From Anastrepha obliqua (lineage: Eukaryota; Arthropoda; Insecta; Diptera; Tephritidae): DNA of 64,000 nucleotides. Below, piece by piece: positions 21,650 to 30,858 of this stretch. How positions within the stretch are numbered: position 1 is the stretch's first letter; each line of letters begins with the position of its first letter. Location: positions 114,451,784-114,515,783 of the forward strand of contig NC_072893.1 in assembly GCF_027943255.1 (NCBI RefSeq). The letters run 5' to 3'. The position numbers and the translations under genes were made by a program. Under the pieces are notes generated by a model, which saw nothing but the letters and a program-made list of their open reading frames with translations, was not told where the DNA came from and made no database searches.

Positions 21650-22290
21650 CAATGGGAGGTGCTTGGGCCGATAACCGTATTTGGCTTTTCTTTTTAATAG
21701 AAAAAAAGCGTCAAAAACCTGTTCGGTTAGTTGGCAGTTGGTGTGGGATTTTAACCATAAAAAAACCTCCTCTCGTCCGAACGGTTGCTCCTCCCGGAAT
21801 CTTGCCCTTAAGTAATGCGTCGAAGGCCGCTATAGAGTACTTTTACTCAAATCGTTCGCATATGTCTATTTGAGTGCCGGTAATTGTCCGGTGTTCACAC
21901 TGCGACGGCTCTTCGCCGTTTTCAGCACCCTGCTGCACCAATTGTGGTTGTCTAAGCTCCACCTTTCGGGTTCATTCCTCCCCACGCAACATTTTTGTAA
22001 TCCGCGTTGCAGCTATGCTAAAAGCACGTAATTTGTTTACCTTATCGCACATTTGCACTATGTGGTTCACTTATGTTGGGTATTCACCGAAGGCCTTGAA
22101 GAGCTCATTTGCCGAAATGCGAGCAAATAAATACAATGTACTTTGCCCTTTCTCAGGAATATTCAGAATATTTGGGGATCAGGAGTTAAGAAAGGTGATA
22201 AGAGTCTCCCTATCTAGTGCGCTAATCCCCATCCCCTTATACTTGTATTCCTGTGTAGCATTTCCAAGTATCTTTGCTCCATTTTTCAGG
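21650..22290. other. Unassigned, LINE-like composition
   Basis: Open frames exist on the plus strand (to 22389), but I recognise no domain. Moderate GC suggests retrotransposon origin. Confidence 0.35.
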
Positions 22291-22430
22291 CATCTGTCTC
22301 AGCCTGGCAATGAACAGGCGGACTGCCTAACGCTGCGCCAAAAATTCAATGAACCAGAACCTTTATGCGAGCTTAGAAAGTTTAAATGAAATTATAAATG
22401 GCAGTTAAGACAAGGAATTCGTACACTGGA
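22290..22430 (+). pseudogene. Possible RNase H tail of a LINE
   Basis: The frame reads PGNEQADCLTLRQKFNEPEP, resembling the G-N-E-x-A-D motif at the end of LINE RNase H domains. A stop follows 20 codons later. Very short and low confidence. Confidence 0.4.
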
Positions 22431-22559
22431 CGGAAAGTCCAGCACTTAGATGGTTAGAATGGTTTATACTTCCTTCTAGAGACACGGCAAGTAGGCCCTT
22501 AAATCTAGATACAGAGGCCCTATGATCGTTACCATTTCAGGAAACTAGGACTAGTAGAA

Positions 22560-23236
22560 TAAAGTGTATGCCTTTACAGATTGGAGTCTTCAGTGGCAGT
22601 CAGGCTGCATTGAAGGCCCTGGAGAAAGCGAAGCAAACCTCAAAGATTGTTCAAGAATGTAAGAAGAAGCTTAATTCTGTCGCAAGACAAAAGAGGCTTG
22701 TACTTATATGGATTTCGGGACACTCCGGTTTTCATGGAAACGAAATTGCCGACGAATTGGCCAACCGTGGATCAGCGGTGCCCACACAGGGGCCAGAGCC
22801 AATAATCGGAATCAGTTCCGCAGGAATGAAGAACTGGATCAGCGATTATGTAGGCAATCTACATAAATAGCGATGGACCGGTCTAGAACGCTGCAGAACT
22901 GCAAAGTATTTTGTGACAAGTCCGAACAGAAAACTGTCAAACTTTCTACTAAAACTTAGAAGGAAAGACATTCGGTTGATGGGCGGCATCATTACAGGAC
23001 ACAACCCATGGGGTCAGCATATGACCAAAATTGGAATCATCGAGGACCTGGTATGCCTGTCATGCTTGGAGGAGGCGGATAGCACTGAGCACTTTCTCTG
23101 TGAGTGTCCTGCCTTTGCTAAAGCACGGCTACGGGTACTGGGTTCCGATGTCATGAGAATGAGTAATATTCGTTCTCTAAAACTGGAGGATATTTACGGA
23201 TTTGCCAAAGAATCTGGAAAATTCTCACAGGACTAA
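22560..23236 (+). pseudogene. LINE ORF2 3' part: RNase H and zinc-knuckle C-terminus
   Basis: Frame 1 (22568-22870) gives an RNase H with SGSQAALKALEKAKQTSKIV (D of the usual SDSQ lost) and ISGHSGFHGNEIADELANRG. A TAG and frameshift precede frame 2 (22913-23236), which has SNFLLKLRRKDIRLMGGIIT, the CLSCLEEADSTEHFLCECPA zinc-knuckle and a complete C-terminus ending in a stop. Together they form the 3' kilobase of an I/LOA-like ORF2. A related, more degraded copy is at 24855-25190. Confidence 0.85.
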
Positions 23237-23239
23237 CTA

Positions 23240-24850
23240 TCTCTATCTCTGTCTCTATTCTTTCCTATCTCTTTCTCTGATACTTTTCTCCTTCGCTCCT
23301 TCACTATCTACCCCCTTTCCAGAGCTTTAAATATAATGGGCTCTTTAGCCTGAGTGTTTTTGGAGCCACCAAATCTCCTCGTGTTCCTTGGCTCGACCCT
23401 TTCAAATTTCAATTTCAAGTGTATGCCATTTTGATAGCTGAGCCGCCAGAAACACCAGATCATAGCTTTTGCGAATGTGAAGCTCTTGCAGGGCGAAGAC
23501 ACACTCACATAAGTGGAGTGACTCTAGATCCACTGCTAATATGGAAAAAAAATGTTCGGGAAGTGTTCAAATTCATTTGAAGCTCTCAGTGATAGGCTCG
23601 CGGTCAAGCAAAATGGGCCATATCAATGGTCGTAGTGCACTATGACCCAATAAAACTAACAAACACGCCTGATAATATGCAAGAAATAGCAAATAATCAG
23701 GAAGAAAGATTTTACTTGAAATTAATTAACTTACCATTAAGAAGGCTTTTTCCATTGACATGCCATAATATTGACTTCGAAGTCAAATAAAAGAGTACTT
23801 ACCTTTATTAAAGCACGTGTGGCATTTCCGAGCAACTGCATACATTCCCATATATACAAATAGGGAGGAAGTAGATATATTTAAGGAGGAAAGTTTGTTT
23901 GCACACACAGCTTTACAAATGACAAATACAAAACTTCAAAATTAATAATCTTCAAAATCGCGCATAAGCAAATATAAAGACACTCACACATGCACACATA
24001 CATACCTATGCATTCACAGTGAAAGTAGCTGAGAAAACTTCAATAAAAAGATTTATGTTTTTTGTGAAAAATAAAATCAAATAAAAGTTAACCAACTAAA
24101 TGAGCGACAGGAAAAGGTTTATGTGTAGTGGTGTGTTTTGCAGGGTAAGTAGATAAGTAAGCAGGATGTGATATGATATGATGTGAGATAAATATTTGGA
24201 CATACATACACATACGCATGCACTTATAAGTAGTATGTGGCTGAATTTAGCAGCGAAGAGCTTGCTGCTGGAGTGGCAACAAATTTCAAGAAGAGAGCAG
24301 CCGGAGAAACGCTAAGTTGTGTGGCGAAATTTTTGGCTGTCTGCAGCGATTCAAAGTGAAAGCTTTTATCCAACTTTTAGTTTGCGTACTCAAGGAGGTA
24401 CTCATTCTACTAATTGAATATCCTGCTGTCTTTGCTAATAAATATTATATATTTGCCAATAAACTAATTTTAAAAATATAATTTAATTTAAAATAAAAAT
24501 ATTATTTTTCCAATAGTTGTCTTTTACAATCTCCATCTCACGTAGCGTTGGAGGTACATTAGATGGCATTAGATTGATAAAATTTCATTGGAAAAAAATA
24601 ACATTTCTGCATCAGTTCAGTTAGAGAGCTAATGCTTGACTCGACATTATTTGAGCGCTCCCGAAAGTTGGAGCCCAGCAAATAGGAAATACTCCACAAC
24701 TTACAGTTTATCTTCACTGGAGGCGAAAACTAAAGACAGATTTGCTGTAAATATATGGAGTGCTTATAGTTCTGAGTACTCATCACATATGTATACCCAT
24801 CACTCTCATTTCTGAAAACAGAACTGAATAAGGAACTTTGGAAACGCAGC
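23240..24850. other. Intergenic, no gene recognised
   Basis: A TCTC-rich stretch at 23240-23310 may be the LINE 3' flank. The rest is AT-rich with CATACA runs near 23995 and 24200. No convincing coding or repeat signal. Confidence 0.45.
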
Positions 24851-24854
24851 CGAC

Positions 24855-25200
24855 GTGGAAACACTCAATCTCGTACAAAACTGCCAAAATTATACTAAGA
24901 ACTTGGAAAACGAAATAACAAACTTTATTTTATCACTCTCTAGAAAAGACTGCAAAATATTGGTTGGAGCACTGACGGAGTCCTGTGTCACACATCATCT
25001 CGCAGCCAAAATGGTATTAGTCCAGAGCGATCCGAATAAAACGAAGCGTTGGCTAGGGGTACTTTGGAACACCTACTTTGCCACTGCCCTGCTCATTGTA
25101 GGACTCGACAAATGTGTCTAGACCAGCATATTTTTCATCCCTGAAGGAAATTGCTGACAAAATTAAAACTCGCGGAGACGTGCATTATGAATTACATAAA
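24855..25200 (+). pseudogene. LINE ORF2 C-terminal fragment
   Basis: Reads EITNFILSLSRKDCKILVGA, parallel to NFLLKLRRKDIRLMGG in the copy at 22913. In a shifted frame it continues TLEHLLCHCPAHCRTRQMCL, the zinc-knuckle. At least one frameshift lies near 25065. 5' truncated. Confidence 0.7.
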
Positions 25201-25319
25201 ATAATACCTTTGACTCCAAATACATAGCACTGGTAAAGCAATGAATCCAATAGATCTAAGTGAGATCCTTTTACAGATCAGATCAACCTTATAGCCCTGA
25301 GTCCCGATACTGCTATTCG

Positions 25320-25500
25320 CCATTCGGGAGAATTTTTATGTCGAAAACCCACCACGCACTGTTAAGCCACTTATCGAAAATGTTTCTGAGGTAATGGAAA
25401 TCGTCTCGACCGACCGTCAACTGAACTCTTTTTCTATTGTTTAACAGCTCCACATTTGTGGCTGGATATAAGAAAAAGCTTGACAAGCTCGATATAAAAA
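25320..25500 (+). pseudogene. mariner transposase N-terminal fragment
   Basis: Contains VKPLIENVSEVMEIVSTDRQ then, after a stop and frameshift, AGYKKKLDKLD, matching the HTH linker of mariner transposases (compare IVEKVDEIMEKIDQDRH and AGYKKKLDV at 13450-13590). No TIR seen. It is sandwiched between LINE fragments. Confidence 0.65.
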
Positions 25501-25649
25501 AGCCTCTGGAACAGACTCTTCACCTGTAGATTTCTGGGAAATAGTAACGAAATTCAAGATGATTAAAACTTACCTCTCCCTGGATAGATAATGTCACTGG
25601 ATCAGGAGCGTACTCGGAACAATTATAAAATTTCTCCTTTGGACTGCCA

Positions 25650-26348
25650 GACCGTTGTAGCGTCTTCCAGGCTGAGATTTACACTCTACGGCCTTACCTC
25701 TGGTAAATCTTACCATTTTTGTTGCTAGTCAAGCAGCGATCAAGGCACTGACCTAAAAGTGCATGAATTCAAGATGCGTTAAAGAATGAAGGAGGTCGCT
25801 TCCGCTTATACAACAACACCACACTTTGTTGGATCTCCGACCACTCTGGAGTGGAGGAAAACGAAAGAGCGGATGAGTATGCAATGAAAGGCTCTGAGCT
25901 TAACCTTTAGCAAGTGGTAGAGGACACAAGCAAATCTCTAGACGAACTGTACTCTCCGCGGTGGTCTTTGACTATTAACTGCAGGGTCTTCAAATCATTC
26001 TGGAAAAAAACTGAATCTTAAAAGGTCAAAATGTCTACTTGGATTCCACATATTAACAACCAGCGTCATCACAGGTGTTATAACGGGTCACTGCACCCTA
26101 ACCCGTAGAATGGGTGTAACTCACAATGACTTCTGATAGAGTTGTGAAGATGAAGAAGAAATTGAGACCTCTGTGAATGTCCTGCACTTAAAAGAAGCCG
26201 TGCCAAATATGCTGGCGATTATTTCTTTGAAGACCTAAAAAATTTGTAAAATGTCTCACTGGAATGTCTTAAAAAATCTAAGCAAGCCGGGTATGACAAT
26301 GAGCCTTAGGACCCCGACAAGCAACCTCGTTAACCTAACCTAACCTAC
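25650..26348 (+). pseudogene. LINE RNase H and zinc-knuckle with CCTAA tail
   Basis: VFQAEIYTL begins the RNase H, then SDHSGVEENERADEYAMKGS is its end and LCECPALKRSRAKYAGDYFF the zinc-knuckle, with several stops between. The ORF end is followed by a short 3' UTR and TTAACCTAACCTAACCTACC (26330-26348). The tail marks the 3' terminus of the insertion. Confidence 0.75.
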
Positions 26349-26429
26349 CTATCACTGAAGCAGACTTGTAATACCAAGTGAGTTACTTACAAAAACAAAA
26401 ACAGAGTTGGGTGAACCTGTTCACGCATG

Positions 26430-26660
26430 CTAGAAGTCGGACAGAAAAGTTGATGGAGGAGTTTTTTACGAGTGGCTCCCTCTCAAACTCAAATTCAAGG
26501 TATCAAATCACTCAGTGCCTTTCTAGCGATGGTAGCCAAAGCAAGGAAGCAGTTGATGTAATAACTGTGAAGGAAGTAAACATCTATTCCCACGGCCAAG
26601 CAGAAATTAGCACTATCGGCTTGCTGGTGATGCGCTCAAAATTAGTCGGGTAATGTCCCT
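26430..26660 (+). pseudogene. LINE RNase H N-terminal fragment
   Basis: DGGVFYEWLPLKLKFKVSNH, then VKEVNIYSHGQAEISTIGLL and RSKLVG, corresponding to the first half of an RNase H (family motif IYSDSQAAI). The same family is at 59040-59270 (DGGVLCKEPPIKLKFRLRDH). Degenerate and truncated. Confidence 0.6.
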
Positions 26661-27290
26661 TTTGATAACATCTGAATACTTTGAAACTACGCTCATATGG
26701 GTTTTCCTTTTTTCTCTTCCATTGGCAGCGCAATGATTAACTTAGTGTCCCTGCAAGTAGGACCTCTTAGGTTATATTGACAAGTATATAACCTAGCCCT
26801 AACCCAACTTAAAATAATAAGAGAACTTTCAACAGCCTTTAGAGCTCCATTGAAATAATTTATACATTTATTTGAAGTTTGCTAAAACAGAACAGAGCAA
26901 CAGGTATTTCTTTTCGCAAAAAAATTGAGCTAAAATGAAACGCAATTCAAAAGCAACACAAAAAAGGCTAATTGGGAGGCTATAAATATATGTCATTTAG
27001 TTAATTTCGGATGTTATAAAATTTCAATCAACGTTTTATGTTGTTTTAGAAAGTCGTTATTGGATTATTTGCGAAATCAATTAAGAATTAAGTAATTTTG
27101 TGTTTAAGTGGCGCAGAGAAAGCTTGTTACTTACTGTAATTATTGTGATTTCAAATTATTATTCATTCGCGTATATGTAAGAATGTAGGTCGTAGAAGGC
27201 ATTTTCCATTACTGAGATCATTTTTATGCCCGCCAGTGGACTAGTGCATGGAATAATGGAGTAGTCATAGGCAGTGTAGGTAAATTATAG
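26660..27290. other. Intergenic, nothing recognised
   Basis: AT-rich. A short ATAACCTAGCCCTAACCCAA stretch at about 26787 resembles the CCTAA tails of the LINEs but has no adjacent ORF end. Confidence 0.45.
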
Positions 27291-27299
27291 ACCAAAATA

Positions 27300-28870
27300 T
27301 TAGGAATGATTAAACTGATTGATTGGGCCATGCCTTCCTGTCTATCCAACAGCCCAACAGACTGAATTTGCCACAGATTTATCGAGGAAGAACTGAAATA
27401 TCTGAATCAAACTCAGCTGGGATGCCTTTCTTACTATTGGGAGGATGGGTGTTGAAAATGAGACGAAATATAACAGTAATTTTTGAGAATGCAATACAAA
27501 AATGTTGGAAAATTTATGTGGTAGCTGGCGCTCACTTTAAAGAACTTATGCGTGCCTCTTAAGTCACTCACTTAGATAAAAAACTCACTTGGGAATCACG
27601 TATAAATAATATAACAAAAAAAGCCACGAAATCCTTGTGGACAACCAAACAATTACTAGGCGGATCCTGGGGCCTCAGCCCTAGTATGGCCCTCTGGATA
27701 TGCACCCAAATGGTTAGACCAATCATACTGAATGGGGCACTAGTATGGTGGAGCAAATCTATCCAACAAACAGCGATAACCGAACTGGGAAAAGTGCCTA
27801 TGCATCACAAGGGCTATGAGAACTACCCCAACAGCTGGGATGGAAGCACTCCTTAATCTCCCACCACTTCATTAGCAATCCAAGAGGAAGCAGCTACGCA
27901 AGCACATGCTACACATGAAAGAAAATTTCAAATTAGGCAACCTCACCGGTCACCTAAGCATCCTAAATAAAATTAAAAACACCATAAGCATGGCTCAAGT
28001 CTCAGACCACATTGACCCAACCCTCTGTTTCACAAAAATGGTACATTGATGGATCAAAAACACCTTATAGTGTAGGAGCAGGAGTAGTGGGGCCCAGAAT
28101 CTACAAATCATTCACTCTCACCAGGGACACCACCATCTTCCAAGCGGAATTATACGCAATAATGGAAGCAGCAAACATCACGCAACGTAGAAACCACAAG
28201 AGAGTAAAGATTAGAATACTCTCGGACATCTAATCAGTTCTAAAAGCTTTACATAGCTATATCTACAACTCAAAAACTCTCTTAGAATGCCACAAGGCAC
28301 TCAATAACCTGGCATCCAAAAACAATGTCTCATTAATTTGGGTACCAGGACATGAGGGATATGACGGCAACGAAAAGGCAGACTTTCAAGCCAAAAAAAG
28401 GGCAGATGTAAATTTCATCGGACCTAGTCCCATGTTTGGATTTAACAAAAACAGCCTAAAACAAAAAGTAAAATACTGGGCCAAAAAGTCTATTAAATCA
28501 GCATTGGAACAACGTAGAGGGTCTTAGACACTCCAAAAAGTTCCTAAGTTTCAATGCTAAAAGAGCTAACACGGCCCTCACGTTAAAGAACACAGGCGCC
28601 CTCACGGGTCACTTCACCTGCAACAAACACTTACATAAATTAGGCATAACTAACACCAGCGCCTGCAGATTTTGCTGCGAAGATGAGGAGTCTATAGAAC
28701 ATCTCATTATCGAATGTCCGAGATTGACGCATAGAAGGAAAAGGTTTTTAAACAAGTTCATGCATAAACATACTTAACAGTCAATAGACAGCATAGGGTG
28801 CACAATAGATCAATATGGTCGCAGTGCTAAAGGGCCTTAACCCTTTACTACCATTAAGTCACTCAATCAA
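27300..28870 (+). pseudogene. LINE ORF2 3' half (RT end, RNase H, zinc-knuckle)
   Basis: In order: VTHLDKKLTWESRINNITKK, the late RT region; GLSPSMALWICTQMVRPIIL (thumb); after a stop and frameshift, RNase H with WYIDGSKTPYSVGAGVVGP, FQAELYAIMEA and IWVPGHEGYDGNEKAD; and finally ACRFCCEDEESIEHLIIECP as zinc-knuckle. Stops near 27558, 27856, 28231 and 28526 and several frame changes make it dead. It appears to end shortly after 28780. R1/LOA-like by motif style. Confidence 0.82.
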
Positions 28871-28904
28871 ATTCTTCCAAATTTAGTATGCATATCTGTA
28901 TGAT

Positions 28905-28975
28905 CGAAGATTCGAACCTACGCACTCCCGCATGATAGTTACGCACCAGGCCATTCAGCTAGGCCGGCCAGCGGA
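28905..28975 (-). repeat. tRNA-like SINE head, different body
   Basis: On the minus strand: GGCCGGCCTAGCTGAATGGC (A-box-like), TGGTGCGTAACTATCATGCG and GGTTCGAATCTTC (B box). The spacing matches the SINE head at 17890, but the downstream sequence does not match its body, so this is another SINE family or a decapitated head. It is not a tRNA gene: no matched stems were found by eye. Confidence 0.6.
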
Positions 28976-29049
28976 AAATATAGTTGCGGTTATTGTGGTT
29001 TTCACAGCATAAAGAATTTCTTTTAACATTTTGAAGAATGCCGCCGTGG

Positions 29050-30300
29050 TAAGCCTTTGGCCAGATGTAAACAGTTATTTTGCAACTAGTACAGTACTAG
29101 TTACTCTCTAACTAGTATAACTTATTTAATAAAGGGGTTTCCAATAAGAGGTGTTATTTTGATATTCATATTTTTTACGCTTACAGGATAATATCTTTTT
29201 CATGCAATTTTCCATAACCGAATTGCAAAGTGGCTGCCCTATGTCCTCGATAACCTCACGAATTCCATCTTTGAGGTCTTGAATCGACCCTGAGCTGTTG
29301 GCGTAGACCTTCTCTTTCACGTGGGCTCAAAGAAAAAAGTCACAAAGTGTTAAATCACAAGATCTCGGTGGCCAATTGTGATCACCTCTTCGAGAGATAA
29401 CACGGTCCGGAAACTTTTCCCGTAAAAGATCAATGTTTTCGCCGTCTTGTTGAAAATAAACGTTTTCCATATCAATACCATCCAATTCCCGCCATAATCA
29501 TCTCTCGATAGCGCAATCCATTTATTCACAACATTCTGTTGTTGGAAAACCCTTTGTTAATACTTGTGCATACACACTTGTAATACTTGTTTAGTATAGT
29601 TCTAGTTGGTGCTGTTGCAACTGGTACACTACTAGTCCAAATTGAACTAGCGATTATTTTCTTTAATAAGTACTTATATCTACTTAGAACTTGTTTTGCA
29701 TACACCTCTAAATGGCCATTTTACAACTGGAACACTACTAATTACATTTGAAGTAGTAACTTGCTCAATACTTGCATTTCTCTAATACTTATTTGTATTT
29801 AATATATAATTTATATACACCTTTAACTGGTAATTTCGCAGCTAGTAAAGTACTAGTCCCATTCGAACTAATAACTTATTTAATAACTACACTTCTTTAA
29901 GACTAACAACTGGTTCACTATTAGTCCCAATCGAACCAGCAACTTATTTAATACTTGCACTTTGTTAATACTTGTGTATACATAACACTTGTTAAATAAC
30001 CAGTTCCAATTGGTGATGTTGCAACTGGTACGATACTAGTCCTATTTGAGCTAGTAGCTTATTAAATACTTGCATTTATTTATTTGTATTTAATACTTAA
30101 TTTACATAGACCTTTAACTGGTAATTTCGCAACTAGTACACTACTAGTCCCATTCGAACTAGTAACTTATTTAATACTAACACTTCTTCTTTTACTCTGA
30201 TTTATACTTAATACTTGTTTTTCATACACTCCCAATTGGTAATTTTGCAACTGGTACACTACTAGTCCCATACGAACTAGTGTAACTTCTACCACCAAAC
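29050..30300. repeat. ACTAGT-rich satellite, unit about 107-117 bp
   Basis: About eight units sharing GCAACTGGTACACTACTAGT, then CCCATTCGAACTAGTAACTT and ATTTAATACTTG. Anchors (GCAACT or equivalent) lie at about 29083, 29616, 29723, 29837, 29906, 30020, 30129 and 30246; one unit is short (about 69 bp). A small mariner derivative (29131-29555) splits the array. It ends about 500 bp before the TATA box of the peptide gene at 30793. Confidence 0.85.
29131..29555 (-). mobile_element. Short mariner-like element in the satellite
   Basis: Ends AAAGGGGTTTCCAATAAGAG (left) and the mirror of AAAGGGTTTTCCAACAACAG (right), inside an AACTTATTTAATA satellite context. On the minus strand it encodes only the transposase C-terminal part: DHNWPPRSCDLTLCDFFL (catalytic-Asp region), a stop, then VKEKVYANSSGSIQDLKDGI. 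The N-terminal two thirds are deleted. The right target TA is not clear. The same terminal motif starts at about 63900. Confidence 0.78.
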
Positions 30301-30790
30301 ACCAGTCCATGATTGTTTTCCGCAGTATTTCGCTTTCACCGCTTACGCTTAGATTGCTTGCCAATTCTAGTTACGAATTAATAGTTATTTTCTCCCGTTG
30401 ACTCACTTCCGAGTTCAATTGGCTTCCGAGGGCCCTATGTACTCATATGAGAAAATTTGTTATTATTTCGATTTCATTATTAATAATTGTAGACATACAC
30501 GCAATGAAGAAGTGTTAATAATTTCTACAACATGTTTATAGTTTGACGCAAAAAATTGCAATTTTTTGCATTGTTTCGAATGAAATCTATTTACATTCAA
30601 ATTCAAATTACTTTTACAATACTTAATCGCACTTTATGCATGGTTGCTCCAAATACGCTTATAATTGCTCCGAATATGCCTATAATTGCTCATTTGTGGG
30701 TGCATACATACATAAAAAGTTTGTAAAAATAGTTGAAATTAAGTGATTTAGCCGAGCAAAATTTTTTGTTTCGCATATTTTTATGAATTC
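30300..30790. other. Upstream region of the peptide gene
   Basis: AT-rich, with a near-duplicate pair CCAAATACGCTTATAATTGC / CGAATATGCCTATAATTGC at about 30649-30690. It contains no gene and is the likely location of regulatory DNA for the gene at 30859, by position only. Confidence 0.4.
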
Positions 30791-30792
30791 TG

Positions 30793-30830
30793 TATAAAAG
30801 GAGTGAATTGCTTTTGAACGGCATCAGTTT
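30793..30830 (+). promoter_or_regulatory. Core promoter: TATA box and initiator
   Basis: TATAAAAG at 30793-30800 and GCATCAGTTT at 30821-30830, whose TCAGT is the arthropod initiator consensus, spaced about 31 nt from the TATA box as expected. Translation starts at 30859, giving a 5' UTR of about 34 nt. Confidence 0.8.
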
Positions 30831-30858
30831 GATATTCAGCGGTGGAAGTTTCAGCAAT

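Noticed and set aside
28837..28860. TTAACCCTTTACTACC as another piggyBac-type end
   Set aside because: No matching right end with TTAA was found nearby.
29050..30300. CRISPR-like repeat array
   Set aside because: Eukaryotic context, units repeat over their whole length with no unique spacers.
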